Shown here one piece after another: positions 41,551 through 49,998 of a DNA stretch of 64,000 bases (positions are counted from its first letter, which is position 1; each line of letters opens with the position of its first letter). Below the pieces are notes generated by a model that saw nothing but the letters and a program-made list of their open reading frames with translations, was not told the origin of the DNA and did not search any database. The translations under genes and the position numbers were made by a program. Source of the stretch: Brachybacterium alimentarium (GTDB lineage Bacteria; Actinomycetota; Actinomycetes; Actinomycetales; Dermabacteraceae); contig NZ_NRGS01000019.1 in the NCBI RefSeq assembly GCF_002332425.1, positions 62,001 through 126,000 on the forward strand, in the 5' to 3' direction.

Positions 41551-42564
41551 ATGACCAGCATCGACCGAGAGTTCATCGATTCCCTGCCCAAGGCGGAGCT
41601 GCATCTGCACATCGAGGGCACGCTGGAGCCGGAGCTGAAGCTGGAACTCGCCCGTCGCAACGGCGTGGAGATCGGGCAATCCACGGTCGAGGAGGTCCGC
41701 GCGACCTACGCGTTCACCGACCTCACGAGCTTCCTGTCGGTCTACTACCCGGCGATGGAGGTGCTGGTCACCGAGCAGGACTTCCATGACCTGGCCATCG
41801 CGTACCTGCGCCGCGCCGCGGCCGACGGCGTGGTCCGGGCCGAGATCTTCTTCGACCCGCAGGCGCACACCAGCCGCGGCGTCCCCTTCAGCACGGTCAT
41901 CGACGGGCTGTGGTCCGCCGTCCAGGAAGCTCCCGCCCTGGGCGTGGACGCGGCCCTGATCATGTGCTTCCTGCGGGACCACAGCGCGGACTCCGCGCGC
42001 GAGACTCTGGAGGCCTCACTCCCCTACCGCGATCGCATCGTCGGCGTGGGCCTGGATTCCGACGAGCGCGGCAATCCGCCGGAGAAGTTCGCCGACGTGT
42101 TCGCCGCCGCGAAGGAGGCCGGCTACCGGCTGACGATGCACTGCGACATCGACCAGGAGCAGTCGATCGCGAACATCGCGACCGTCCTGCACTCCATCGG
42201 TGTGGAGCGCATCGACCACGGCACCAACATCCTGGAGGACCCTGCCCTCGTCGCCGAGGCGAAGCAGCACGGCATCGGCTTCACCTGCTGCCCGTTGTCG
42301 AACTCCTTCGTGACCGAGGAGATGAAGAGCCGCGAGATCGCCACGCTGCTGCGCGACGGCCTGAAGGTCTCCATCGCCTCCGATGACCCTGCCTACTTCG
42401 GCGGGTACGTCGGGGACAACATCGCGGCCCTCGCCGAGGCACAGCAGCTCTCCCGAGACGAGGTGGTCCAGCTGGCCCGCAATTCGCTCGAGATCAGCTG
42501 GGCCGACGACACCCGCATCCAGGAGTGGCTGCGCCGGCTGGAGAACGCCGCCTCGGCGAGGTGA
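41551..42564 (+). CDS. Adenosine/adenine deaminase family protein
   Basis: A 337-aa TIM-barrel aminohydrolase. PKAELHLHIEGTLEPEL supplies the zinc histidines (His18, His20), FFDPQAHTSRGV and GVGLDSDERGNPPEKF are typical of the adenine deaminase subgroup, and SDDPAYFGGY near residue 275 holds the metal Asp pair. The motif that normally reads HAGEE, with the proton-donor Glu, reads MHCDIDQEQS here, so an Asp may replace Glu or the substrate may differ. RIDHGTNILED is the usual fourth motif. GAAGGGC precedes the ATG. Adenosine, adenine or a modified purine are all possible substrates. Confidence 0.85.
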   Translation: MTSIDREFIDSLPKAELHLHIEGTLEPELKLELARRNGVEIGQSTVEEVRATYAFTDLTSFLSVYYPAMEVLVTEQDFHDLAIAYLRRAAADGVVRAEIFFDPQAHTSRGVPFSTVIDGLWSAVQEAPALGVDAALIMCFLRDHSADSARETLEASLPYRDRIVGVGLDSDERGNPPEKFADVFAAAKEAGYRLTMHCDIDQEQSIANIATVLHSIGVERIDHGTNILEDPALVAEAKQHGIGFTCCPLSNSFVTEEMKSREIATLLRDGLKVSIASDDPAYFGGYVGDNIAALAEAQQLSRDEVVQLARNSLEISWADDTRIQEWLRRLENAASAR

Positions 42565-42651
42565 GCGCGATGCCTCCGTCCCCCTCTTCGTCACCGGCGC
42601 TCGGCCGGCGCCGTGCGCGAACAGGATCGCGGCGGCCCGGCCGGCGACGCC

Positions 42652-43512
42652 TCAGAACGTCGAGCGCCACTCCCGAATGATGCGGACGACCTCGTCGAGG
42701 TGGGATTCGAGGAGGAAGTGACCGCCATCGAGGAGCTCGACGCGGGCGTGCGGGGCATCGCGCAGGAAGGCTCGCGCACCGTCGGGCCCGAAGATGAGGT
42801 CGTTGCGTCCCCAGACGGCGAGCACCGGAACGCCGCTCTCCCGCAGCCAGGCGTGCACCTCGGGGTAGAGCGACCGGTTGCTGGGGTAGTCGGCGAAGAG
42901 GGCGAGCTGAGCACGGTCCACACCGGGACGGGCGAACAGCGCGAGGTCGTGCTCCCACGCCTCGGGGGCGACCAGGCTCGGGTCGGGCACCCCGTGGAGG
43001 TATTGCCATTCCACGGCCTCCCGCCCCAGGGCGCTGCGCACCGCCGCCTCGTACTCGAGGGTCGGATGCTCGGCGTACGCCCAGACGGGACCCCAGAACT
43101 CCGGGACGAATCCGTCCTCATAGGCGTTCCCGTTCTGCGTGATCACACCGGCCACGGCGTGCGGATCGGCGAGCGCGAGGCGCCACCCGATCGGTGCCCC
43201 GTAGTCCTGGACGTAGAGGGTGTAGCGGTCGACGCCGAGGGTCTCGAGGAACGATCGGGTCACGTCCGCGAGATTGTCGAAGGTGTACTCGAACTCGTCG
43301 GCGGAGGGCGCCGAGGAGCGACCGTAGCCGATGTGGTCCGGCGCGATCACGCGGTACCGACCCGCGAGGGCAGGGATGAGGTGGCGGAACATGTGTGAGC
43401 TGGTGGGGAACCCGTGGAGCAGCAGGAGGACGGGCGCATCCTGCGGGCCGGCCTCGCGGTAGAAGACCTCCAGCCCGTCGACGACGACGATGCGGTGATG
43501 TACAGGAACCAT
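42652..43512 (-). CDS. Alpha/beta hydrolase (haloalkane dehalogenase/epoxide hydrolase-like)
   Basis: A 286-aa hydrolase. LLHGFPTSSHMFRHLIP is the oxyanion-hole HGxP motif, YVQDYGAPIGWRLAL holds an Asp nucleophile (as in dehalogenases and epoxide hydrolases rather than Ser esterases), VWGRNDLIFGP the acid and DGGHFLLESH the catalytic His. AAGGGG lies eight bases before the ATG. It is divergent from a CGNR regulator with a shared palindrome in between, so it is the probable target of that regulator. Substrate unknown; detoxification is a reasonable guess. Confidence 0.88.
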   Translation of the reverse strand: MVPVHHRIVVVDGLEVFYREAGPQDAPVLLLLHGFPTSSHMFRHLIPALAGRYRVIAPDHIGYGRSSAPSADEFEYTFDNLADVTRSFLETLGVDRYTLYVQDYGAPIGWRLALADPHAVAGVITQNGNAYEDGFVPEFWGPVWAYAEHPTLEYEAAVRSALGREAVEWQYLHGVPDPSLVAPEAWEHDLALFARPGVDRAQLALFADYPSNRSLYPEVHAWLRESGVPVLAVWGRNDLIFGPDGARAFLRDAPHARVELLDGGHFLLESHLDEVVRIIREWRSTF

Positions 43513-43530
43513 GCCTAACCCCTTACGTGG

Positions 43531-43558
43531 TTGATACTGGTTAGCGTGACGCTAGCAT
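43531..43558. promoter_or_regulatory. Divergent promoter region with 13-bp palindrome
   Basis: For the plus strand TTGATA (43531-43536) and TAGCAT (43553-43558) are 16 bp apart. A perfect palindrome TAGCGTGACGCTA (43542-43554) overlaps the spacer and -10 box and lies only 30 bases from the hydrolase ATG, suiting a repressor that controls both directions. Confidence 0.5.
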
Positions 43559-43626
43559 GGGCTCACCAGGCGGGCCAGCCCGTGCGGGACGACGGCGAGC
43601 GAGACACGCTCGGGAGGAGGCACACG

Positions 43627-44136
43627 GTGATCGAGGACGAGGATCTGCTGCTGGAACTGCTGAACAGCACACCCGTGGTGGCGGGCCGGTCCACGGAGGC
43701 GCTGACCGGGGAGACCGCGCGCGCTTTCGCGAACCGTCATGCAGGCACCGGCTCCGCGCACGAACTGGCGGCCCTGCACAGGATGCGCAGCTGCTTGCAG
43801 GATGTCGTGCGCACGGTCGACGGCGCCGAGGACGCTCTGGCGGCTGCGCTTGAGGGCGCAGCGCTGCGTCCCGTCGTCACCGTGCACGGCATCGACTGGG
43901 ACGTCGATGCGCCGGAGGATGACCGCCTCGCCGTCCGTGCAGCGCTCGCCTGGTCCCGCGCGCAGGAAACCGCGCCGGGTCGTCTCCGGCCCTGCGCCAA
44001 TGACGAATGCGCCCTGTTCCTCCTGGACCGCAGCCGGCCGGGCACGGCCAAGTGGTGCTCGATGGCGGAATGCGGAAATCGCATGAAGGCTCGCGCCTTC
44101 GCGAACCGTCGGCGGAAACAGCGGCCGACGAGCTGA
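43627..44136 (+). CDS. CGNR zinc-finger regulator
   Basis: A 169-aa protein with an N-terminal ABATE-type domain and a C-terminal CGNR zinc finger: RLRPCANDECALFLLDRSRPGTAKWC, then AECGNRMKARAFANRRRKQ, giving four zinc cysteines and the CGNR motif. The family is considered stress-responsive DNA-binding regulators. The GTG at 43627 is chosen because GGGAGGAGG lies just upstream; a frame to 43531 would run through the promoter. It is divergent from the hydrolase at 42652 and probably represses it and itself. Confidence 0.85.
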   Translation: MIEDEDLLLELLNSTPVVAGRSTEALTGETARAFANRHAGTGSAHELAALHRMRSCLQDVVRTVDGAEDALAAALEGAALRPVVTVHGIDWDVDAPEDDRLAVRAALAWSRAQETAPGRLRPCANDECALFLLDRSRPGTAKWCSMAECGNRMKARAFANRRRKQRPTS

Positions 44137-44185
44137 GCCGAGCACCAGGCGGATCGGAGCTCGGGCGATCAGGCACGGATGACCC

Positions 44186-45505
44186 TCACCCCGGGGCCTG
44201 CTCCTGCTCCCAGCGCGCGGCACGCTCCCGGTACGCCGTCAGATCCTGCTCCAGAGCCACTGCGATCTCCGGGACGTCGGCTGAGATGTCGACGCTCTCC
44301 TGCGGGTCCGCCTCGAGGTCGTACAGCGCCCGCTCCACGGTGGCCGGCGGATCCATGCCCTCCCGGGCATCCTCGACGAGCTTGTACCGCCCTCGGCGCA
44401 CCGCGTACTGCCCCTGATAGGTCCAGATGACGCTGCGCTCAGGGAGCTCCTGATTCTCATCGCTCAGCGCATCGAGCAGAGAGATGCCATCGGCCTCCGA
44501 GAGCGCGGGCTCCGTGCCGTCGACGGCGTGCAGCACCGTTGGCAGAACGTCCATCATCACTCCCACCTGGTCGAACTCGGCGCCGGCGGGGAGGCGGGCG
44601 GGCCAGGAGACGATGCCGGGCACGCGGATGCCGCCCTCGAACACGGAGCCCTTCGACCCGCGCAAGCCTCCCGAGGAGCCGCCGGTGTAGGAGACCTCCT
44701 CGCCGTCGAGCCAGTTCCTGCTCTCGCGGGAGGGCCCGTTGTCCGAGCTCATCAGCACCAGCGTGTTCTCGCGGGTTCCGGACTCCTCGAGCGCACGGAG
44801 GATCTCCCCGACGGCGTCGTCCATCGCGGCGATCATCGCCGCCGTCTCCTGACGCCCGGGAGGAAGGTGCGCCACGCGCTCCATGTGCTCAGCGGGAGCG
44901 TGCATCGGGTAGTGGGGAGCGTTGAACGGGACGTAGCAGAAGAAGGGGCCCTCCGGTGCGGAACGGGCGATGAACTCGGAGGCCCGGTCGCCGATGACGG
45001 TGGTCAGGTACTCGCCGTTCCGCCACACCTCGTCCTCCCCGTCCCAGAGGTCGTGGACGGGGTTGTGGCCGCCCCAGTAGAAGATGTGGGAGTAGTAGTC
45101 CACGCAGCCTGCCCGGAACCCGAAGGTCTCGTCGAAGCCGTAATGGGCGGGCGCGTAATCGGAGTCCGCCCCGAGGTGCCACTTGCCGAAGAGTCCGGTG
45201 CGATAGCCACGGTCGCGCAGGTGTGACGCGAGGGTCGGCTGAGCAGGAAGGCCCGGGGTGTGCCGGGTACCGCCGAGGATCGATTCGACGCCGGCATGCG
45301 CGGGGTACTTGCCTGTCAGCAACGAGGCTCTGGACGGGGAGCACACCGGGGAGTTGGAGTACCACTGCGGGAGTTTGACCCCGTCCCGGCACAGGGCGTC
45401 CAGATGCGGGGTGGGGATGTCGTCGGCGCCGAAGCAGCCGAGGTCTCCCCAGCCGAGGTCATCGGCGTAGAGGATCACGACGTTCGGACGGCGGGTCTCG
45501 TGCAT
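44186..45505 (-). CDS. Arylsulfatase-type sulfatase
   Basis: A 439-aa alkaline-phosphatase-superfamily sulfatase. YADDLGWGDLG holds metal aspartates (15-16). The formylglycine site is Cys55 in SPVCSPSRASLLTGKYP, the full CxPSR signature that needs a formylglycine-generating enzyme from elsewhere. GKWHLG and SSDNGPSRES give the remaining metal and substrate residues. No signal peptide is visible, so it acts in the cytoplasm on imported sulfated sugars or esters. The gene begins two bases after a truncated permease stop, showing that it once closed an ABC importer operon under the LacI repressor upstream. Confidence 0.92.
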   Translation of the reverse strand: MHETRRPNVVILYADDLGWGDLGCFGADDIPTPHLDALCRDGVKLPQWYSNSPVCSPSRASLLTGKYPAHAGVESILGGTRHTPGLPAQPTLASHLRDRGYRTGLFGKWHLGADSDYAPAHYGFDETFGFRAGCVDYYSHIFYWGGHNPVHDLWDGEDEVWRNGEYLTTVIGDRASEFIARSAPEGPFFCYVPFNAPHYPMHAPAEHMERVAHLPPGRQETAAMIAAMDDAVGEILRALEESGTRENTLVLMSSDNGPSRESRNWLDGEEVSYTGGSSGGLRGSKGSVFEGGIRVPGIVSWPARLPAGAEFDQVGVMMDVLPTVLHAVDGTEPALSEADGISLLDALSDENQELPERSVIWTYQGQYAVRRGRYKLVEDAREGMDPPATVERALYDLEADPQESVDISADVPEIAVALEQDLTAYRERAARWEQEQAPG

Positions 45506-45507
45506 GG

Positions 45508-45715
45508 TCACTCCTTCACAGCTCCTGCGGTCATGCCGGCCACGAGCCGGCGCTGCAGGAGGGAGAACAGCAGGATGGTGGGCAGGGCGGCGAGCACCGA
45601 AGCGGCCATCACCACGCCCCAGTCGGTCCCGTACTCGCCGAAGAGTCCGGCGATCCCCACCTGCACGGTCTTCAGTGACGACGGCCGGGGATAGAACAAC
45701 ACTAGGCCGAAATGA
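45508..45715 (-). pseudogene. C-terminal stump of a MalG-type sugar permease
   Basis: The last ~68 codons, beginning PSSLKTVQVGIAGLFGEYGTDWGVVMAASV and ending RRLVAGMTAGAVKE, are exactly the C-terminal two helices of a carbohydrate ABC permease. Upstream the frame loses similarity and no EAA loop or other helices exist. A deletion removed the rest of the importer between the LacI gene and this stump. Confidence 0.8.
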
Positions 45716-45846
45716 CCGCTGGCGAGAAGCGAGATCCCCCTGCTGCGGAGGCGTGCGCTTGCCGGGCATGACGGGACACGGCTCCACCCGCGAAAAGAGA
45801 TGCGCCACTGCCTCACGATCTCCGGCGGCGAGCACCCATAGCAGGT

Positions 45847-46929
45847 TCACTCACGCGGCACTCCCGTTGAACTTCGCAGGATGAGCTGAGGTGGAGGCTC
45901 GCTGATGAACTCATCATGGGGGGCACGGGCTCCGTTGATCCCGGCACCGGCCTTTCCTCCCTGCCTGCTCGCACCCTTGGCTACGCGCGCATCGATCTCG
46001 TCGATCAACACCCGTGCGGCGGCGGCGCCGAGTGCCTGAAGAGGCAGTCTCACGGTGGTGAGCGCGACCGCAAGGTGCTCGAGGAACCATGAGTCATGGA
46101 CCCCGACCACGGAGAGCTCACCCGGCACCGTGACTGCCGCATCTCGGAACCCCGACAGCACGCCCGCTGCGGTCACCGCGTTGGCGACCACCACCGCCGT
46201 CGGCAGCCGTGGTCGATCCAGCAGGTCCTCGGCTGCAGCACGCCCCGCCGCAGCGGACCACTCGGCGTGCATGACGTCCGCGGTCTCGACGAGTCCGGCC
46301 GTCTCGAGAGCACGGCAGTAGCCGGATTGACGACGGTCCGACGTCTCGGAGCCTGCCGGTCCCGCGATGAAGGTGATCTCTCGATGCCCGAGATCCAGCA
46401 GATGCTGCACGGCGAGCGCAGCCGCAGCGGCGTCGTCGACCCGCACTGTCGACACGGCGCCGCCGTGATCGGCGTTGACGAGCACCGCAGGTACCGAGCG
46501 GGAGACGGCTTCGAGCAGGAGATCCTCGTGGCCATACCCACTATGGAGGATCACGCCGTCCAGGCGTCCGCGAGCAAGGAAAGCGTGCAGCTGACTGTCG
46601 TTCTGCGTGAGCTCCTCCGCCTCGGCGAGCAGGGTCACGTACCCCGATTCGGCGCAGCGTGCCTGTGCGCCACGGAGCACATCAACATTGATCGGACTGT
46701 CCAGTCCGTGCATGACCAGGCCGATGGCGCCCGTCCGGGCACCCCGCAGCGATCGCGCCAAACTGTGCGGCACGTATCCGAGCCTCTGCGCGGCGATACG
46801 AACCCTCTCCCGAGTGTCCTCTCGGGCGCGGACGCTGGGATCAGCATTGAGCACCCGCGAGGCGATCGCCGGCGAGACGCCGGCCTCCTGCGCGACGTCG
46901 CGCAGCGTCGGGGAAGCGCCGGGAGTCAT
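45847..46929 (-). CDS. LacI-family transcriptional repressor
   Basis: A 360-aa LacI-type regulator. The helix-turn-helix reads TLRDVAQEAGVSPAIASRVLNADPSV and the hinge AAQRLGYVPHSLARSLRGART. A periplasmic-binding-like effector domain follows (IGLVMHGLDS, GVILHSGYG, FIAGPAGSETSDRRQSGY, TTVRLPLQALG). A TACGGT hexamer six bases before the ATG at 46929 supports that start and a leaderless transcript; a GTG 11 codons upstream is the alternative. It lies divergent to the FAD oxidoreductase-ABC operon and upstream of the permease stump and sulfatase, and likely controls both. Confidence 0.9.
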   Translation of the reverse strand: MTPGASPTLRDVAQEAGVSPAIASRVLNADPSVRAREDTRERVRIAAQRLGYVPHSLARSLRGARTGAIGLVMHGLDSPINVDVLRGAQARCAESGYVTLLAEAEELTQNDSQLHAFLARGRLDGVILHSGYGHEDLLLEAVSRSVPAVLVNADHGGAVSTVRVDDAAAAALAVQHLLDLGHREITFIAGPAGSETSDRRQSGYCRALETAGLVETADVMHAEWSAAAGRAAAEDLLDRPRLPTAVVVANAVTAAGVLSGFRDAAVTVPGELSVVGVHDSWFLEHLAVALTTVRLPLQALGAAAARVLIDEIDARVAKGASRQGGKAGAGINGARAPHDEFISEPPPQLILRSSTGVPRE

Positions 46930-46955
46930 GGAAGCACCGTAACCGGATGTGGGGG

Positions 46956-47003
46956 TTGACACACCTCCATCATGCCACTACGTTTTTGGAAAATCGATTG
47001 TTC
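46956..47003 (+). promoter_or_regulatory. Promoter and candidate LacI operator for FAD oxidoreductase operon
   Basis: TTGACA (46956-46961) and TACGTT (46979-46984) are 17 bp apart, the best sigma-70-type promoter in the window. Just downstream, over the predicted start point, lies GGAAAATCGATTGTTC (46988-47003) with the CG-centred palindrome AATCGATT, the shape of a LacI-family operator. The leader to the ATG at 47222 would be about 230 bases. Confidence 0.65.
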
Positions 47004-47221
47004 ACCAATTGTTTCCCGCCTCGCCCGCCGAAGTGCGCGGTGCGACCCAGGCAGTTCAGCGGGCGGGCCATCCCTTCCTCGCCGGCCATCGGCCTCGAGG
47101 AGTCCCTGGCCGCACCTCGCGGTCAGGGCTGCCCGAGCCACTCACCCGTCCGAACCTCTCGAAGCGCCTTTCTCGAGGCGCCCTACCGAATCCCGAGCAC
47201 CACAGGAGCTGGAAGACCACC

Positions 47222-48634
47222 ATGCGACCCGCATTGCGCGAGAAAACGACCGACTACGACGTGGCGGTGATCGGTGGCGGACCCGGCGGTCTGCCGGCCG
47301 CCATCGCCGCCGCCAGAGACGGTGCCCGCACCGTCCTCGTCGAACGCACGGCCGCGCTCGGCGGCGCCGCTGCCTCCGGGCTCGGCATCCTCGGCTACCT
47401 GGACCGGTCCGGGAACAAGGCACTGGGCGGCATCGCCCAGGAAGTGATCGATCGGCTGATGGCGATCGGCGGCTCACCGGGGCACTTCCGCTGCCCGGTG
47501 CACAACTCGATCACTCCGGTCTCGCCTGATCTCGTGAAGATCGTGGCTGTGCAGATGTGCCAGGAGGCCGGAGTCGACATCCTCTTCGAGCATGAGCTGC
47601 TCGAGGTCGATGTCGATGAGTCCGGCACGATGCGCTCCGTCACTGTGTACGGGAAGCTCATGATGACCCGGATCAGCGCGAAGGTGTTCATCGACGGCAC
47701 GGGAGACGGTGACGTCGCCTACCTGGCCGGGGTCCCGCACACCCTCGGCCAGGACGGCACGCAGACCATGCAGCCCTCCACTCTCATGTTCACCGTGACG
47801 AACTTCGACCTCGAGCGCTTCTGGGACTTCCTCGACGAGCACCCCGAGGAGATGGGGATCAAGGAGGCTTACGCCGCGGGGTACGACGTCGACTTCCTGC
47901 GCCGCACCCGCGGCCACTGCTACATCGGGCTGACGGCCCGCGTCGCGAGCGCCCGTGAGGCAGGAGCCTTCACGATTCCCCGCAACCAGTTCATCTACAT
48001 TGCCACCGCCTCGGAGCGTCTGCTCGCGATCAACACCTCTCGGGTGATCCGGATCGACGCCTCCGACCCGGTCGAGCTGTCCAAGGGCCTGGAGACCGGC
48101 TACTCCCAGGTCTGGGAGCTCGTGCAGTTCATGCGCGAGAACATGCCCGGATTCGAGGAGGTGGAGATCTCACAGATCGCTCCGGCACTGGGCATCAGGG
48201 AGACCCGTCACTTCGCCGGCGAGGAACGGCTGACGATGGACTCGCTCTACTCGGAGGCCACGAGCGAACGCGCGATCGCACTGTCGGCCTACAACATCGA
48301 CGTCCACTCCGGGACCGGCGACGGCATCGACCTGCACGTGGTCGAGCATCCCTTCGGCATCCCCTTCGGTGCACTGCTGCCCCAGGCCGTGGACGGACTG
48401 CTGCTGAGCGGTCGCACCATCTCCGTCGACTCGACGGTGTTCGCCGCGGCCCGGGTGATGGGCACCTGCATGGCGATTGCCGAGGCCGCGGGGATCGCTG
48501 CCGCGCTGGCCGTCCGCGACGGCGGCGCTCCCAAGGACGTCGATGTCGTGGAGCTGCGCGAGGAGCTCGGGGCGAAGGGCGCCATCCTGCCGGGAGCACG
48601 CGCTCCCCAGCCCGCCGGAGCGGTCGCTCCCTGA
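47222..48634 (+). CDS. FAD-dependent oxidoreductase
   Basis: A 470-aa flavoprotein of the FAD_oxidored (PF12831-like) family. The N-terminal Rossmann motif is VAVIGGGPGGLPAAIAAARDG, followed by VERTAALGGAAASGLG. FIDGTGDGDVAYLAGV is the second FAD motif and LLLSGRTISVDSTVFAAARVMGTCMAIAEAAG the C-terminal FAD-contact segment. No Fe-S cysteine cluster is present. The substrate is unknown; in carbohydrate loci such proteins are thought to oxidise sugars or cyclitols. It is the first gene of the plus-strand operon with the ABC importer (53-base gap). Confidence 0.85.
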   Translation: MRPALREKTTDYDVAVIGGGPGGLPAAIAAARDGARTVLVERTAALGGAAASGLGILGYLDRSGNKALGGIAQEVIDRLMAIGGSPGHFRCPVHNSITPVSPDLVKIVAVQMCQEAGVDILFEHELLEVDVDESGTMRSVTVYGKLMMTRISAKVFIDGTGDGDVAYLAGVPHTLGQDGTQTMQPSTLMFTVTNFDLERFWDFLDEHPEEMGIKEAYAAGYDVDFLRRTRGHCYIGLTARVASAREAGAFTIPRNQFIYIATASERLLAINTSRVIRIDASDPVELSKGLETGYSQVWELVQFMRENMPGFEEVEISQIAPALGIRETRHFAGEERLTMDSLYSEATSERAIALSAYNIDVHSGTGDGIDLHVVEHPFGIPFGALLPQAVDGLLLSGRTISVDSTVFAAARVMGTCMAIAEAAGIAAALAVRDGGAPKDVDVVELREELGAKGAILPGARAPQPAGAVAP

Positions 48635-48687
48635 TCCGCGATGCCTACCGCCGGGCCTCGCCCGGGGGCTCCTGAGAGGAGACGACG

Positions 48688-49998
48688 ATGTCTGCACCAC
48701 CACCCACCACCCGACGGCGGTTCCTGGTCGGAGCGCCTGCAGCGCTTGCGGTCGGCGCCGCGAGCGCATGCGGTGGCAGCCGATCAGCGCCGAATGAGCT
48801 GACCATGTGGACGTTCCTCGACCCAGCCGGGAAAAGCGGCCGTGAGCGAGTGCTCGCCTCCCTGCTCGAATCCTACGAGGAGAGGACGGGCATCCACGTC
48901 CAGGTCGAGGTGCAGCAGTGGGACACGATGACCCAGCAGTTCCTCGCCGCCGATGTCAGCTCCAGCGCACCGGACATCATGTGGCTCGCCCTCGATCAGG
49001 TCGCTACAGCCGTCGAGCAGGGCGCGCTCGCGGACCTGAGCACCCTCGCCTTCGGAGACCTTCCGGACGAGCAGCTCGCCGATCTTCGGGACGTCTATTG
49101 GGACTCCATGGAGCATGAGGACGGCTCTGTCTACGGGGTGGTGCACTCGCGGAACTACTTCGGGATCCTGTACCGCGCGGATCTGTTGGCCGCAGCAGGC
49201 GCGGATCCAGCCGAGATCTTCACCTGGGACGACCTCGAGACCACGGCCGGGCAGCTGAGGGCTCCCTCCGCGGGAAGATGGGGACTGGCGCAAGCCTTCG
49301 CGACGTCCTTCGCCGACCCCCAGATCCTCGCCGCCCGGATCATGGAGCTGCAGGGGTCGATGTTCACTGCCGACGGGGCCCCGCAGTGGTCCACTCCACC
49401 CGGCGTGGACGCGTTGGGGTTCCAGTCCGCGTTCATCACCGATGCGCACGTGACGTCACAGGATTCGGTGCGGCTGACCGCGGAGGACCTCTACGAGCTC
49501 TTCTCCGCCGGGCAGGCATCGATGATCAACGGGGCGAGTTCTCGTGTCGCCGAGATGCAGGAGCAGGTCGGGGCCGAGAACGTTGGCTTCCTGCACTATC
49601 CCTCGCAGACAGGCGACTCGCCGTCCCCCGGCAATCTCGCGGGGTGGTCCGTCGGTGTATGGGCCGGGAGCGAGAAGGCCGAGCAAGCCGCGGACTTCGT
49701 CGCGCACCTCTCCAGCCCGGAGGCCGACGAGCTGTGGCTGCTCGAGGGCCAGCAGCCTCCTCTCTACTCCTCGACCGCCGCGGTGAACAGCGACTTCCTC
49801 GCAGAGCCCGAGAACTCCTTCCTGACCACCGTCCTCGAGGGCACCCGGGAGTTCGGCTGGCTGCCGCCGCTGACCGCCGCGACGGTGGGTTGGAGAGAAG
49901 CACTCAACGGTGCGGTGCAGAAGGTCCTGCTTGGCCAGAGCACTGCCGCCGACGCAATGGAGGCGGCCGAGCTGGAGTTCGGGGGTGGACGGCGATGA
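48688..49998 (+). CDS. Sugar ABC solute-binding protein
   Basis: A 436-aa lipoprotein. TTRRRFLVGAPAALAVGAASAC combines a twin-arginine signal with a lipobox (Cys about 31). The mature part has LTMWTFLDPAGKSGRERVLASL, SSSAPDIMWLALDQVATAVE, YFGILYRADLLAAAGADP and GNLAGWSVGVWAGSEKAEQAADFVAHLSSPEA, typical of family 1 sugar-binding proteins. Its stop overlaps the first permease start (ATGA). Ligand unknown; the sulfatase and oxidoreductase nearby suggest an unusual or sulfated carbohydrate. Confidence 0.9.
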   Translation: MSAPPPTTRRRFLVGAPAALAVGAASACGGSRSAPNELTMWTFLDPAGKSGRERVLASLLESYEERTGIHVQVEVQQWDTMTQQFLAADVSSSAPDIMWLALDQVATAVEQGALADLSTLAFGDLPDEQLADLRDVYWDSMEHEDGSVYGVVHSRNYFGILYRADLLAAAGADPAEIFTWDDLETTAGQLRAPSAGRWGLAQAFATSFADPQILAARIMELQGSMFTADGAPQWSTPPGVDALGFQSAFITDAHVTSQDSVRLTAEDLYELFSAGQASMINGASSRVAEMQEQVGAENVGFLHYPSQTGDSPSPGNLAGWSVGVWAGSEKAEQAADFVAHLSSPEADELWLLEGQQPPLYSSTAAVNSDFLAEPENSFLTTVLEGTREFGWLPPLTAATVGWREALNGAVQKVLLGQSTAADAMEAAELEFGGGRR

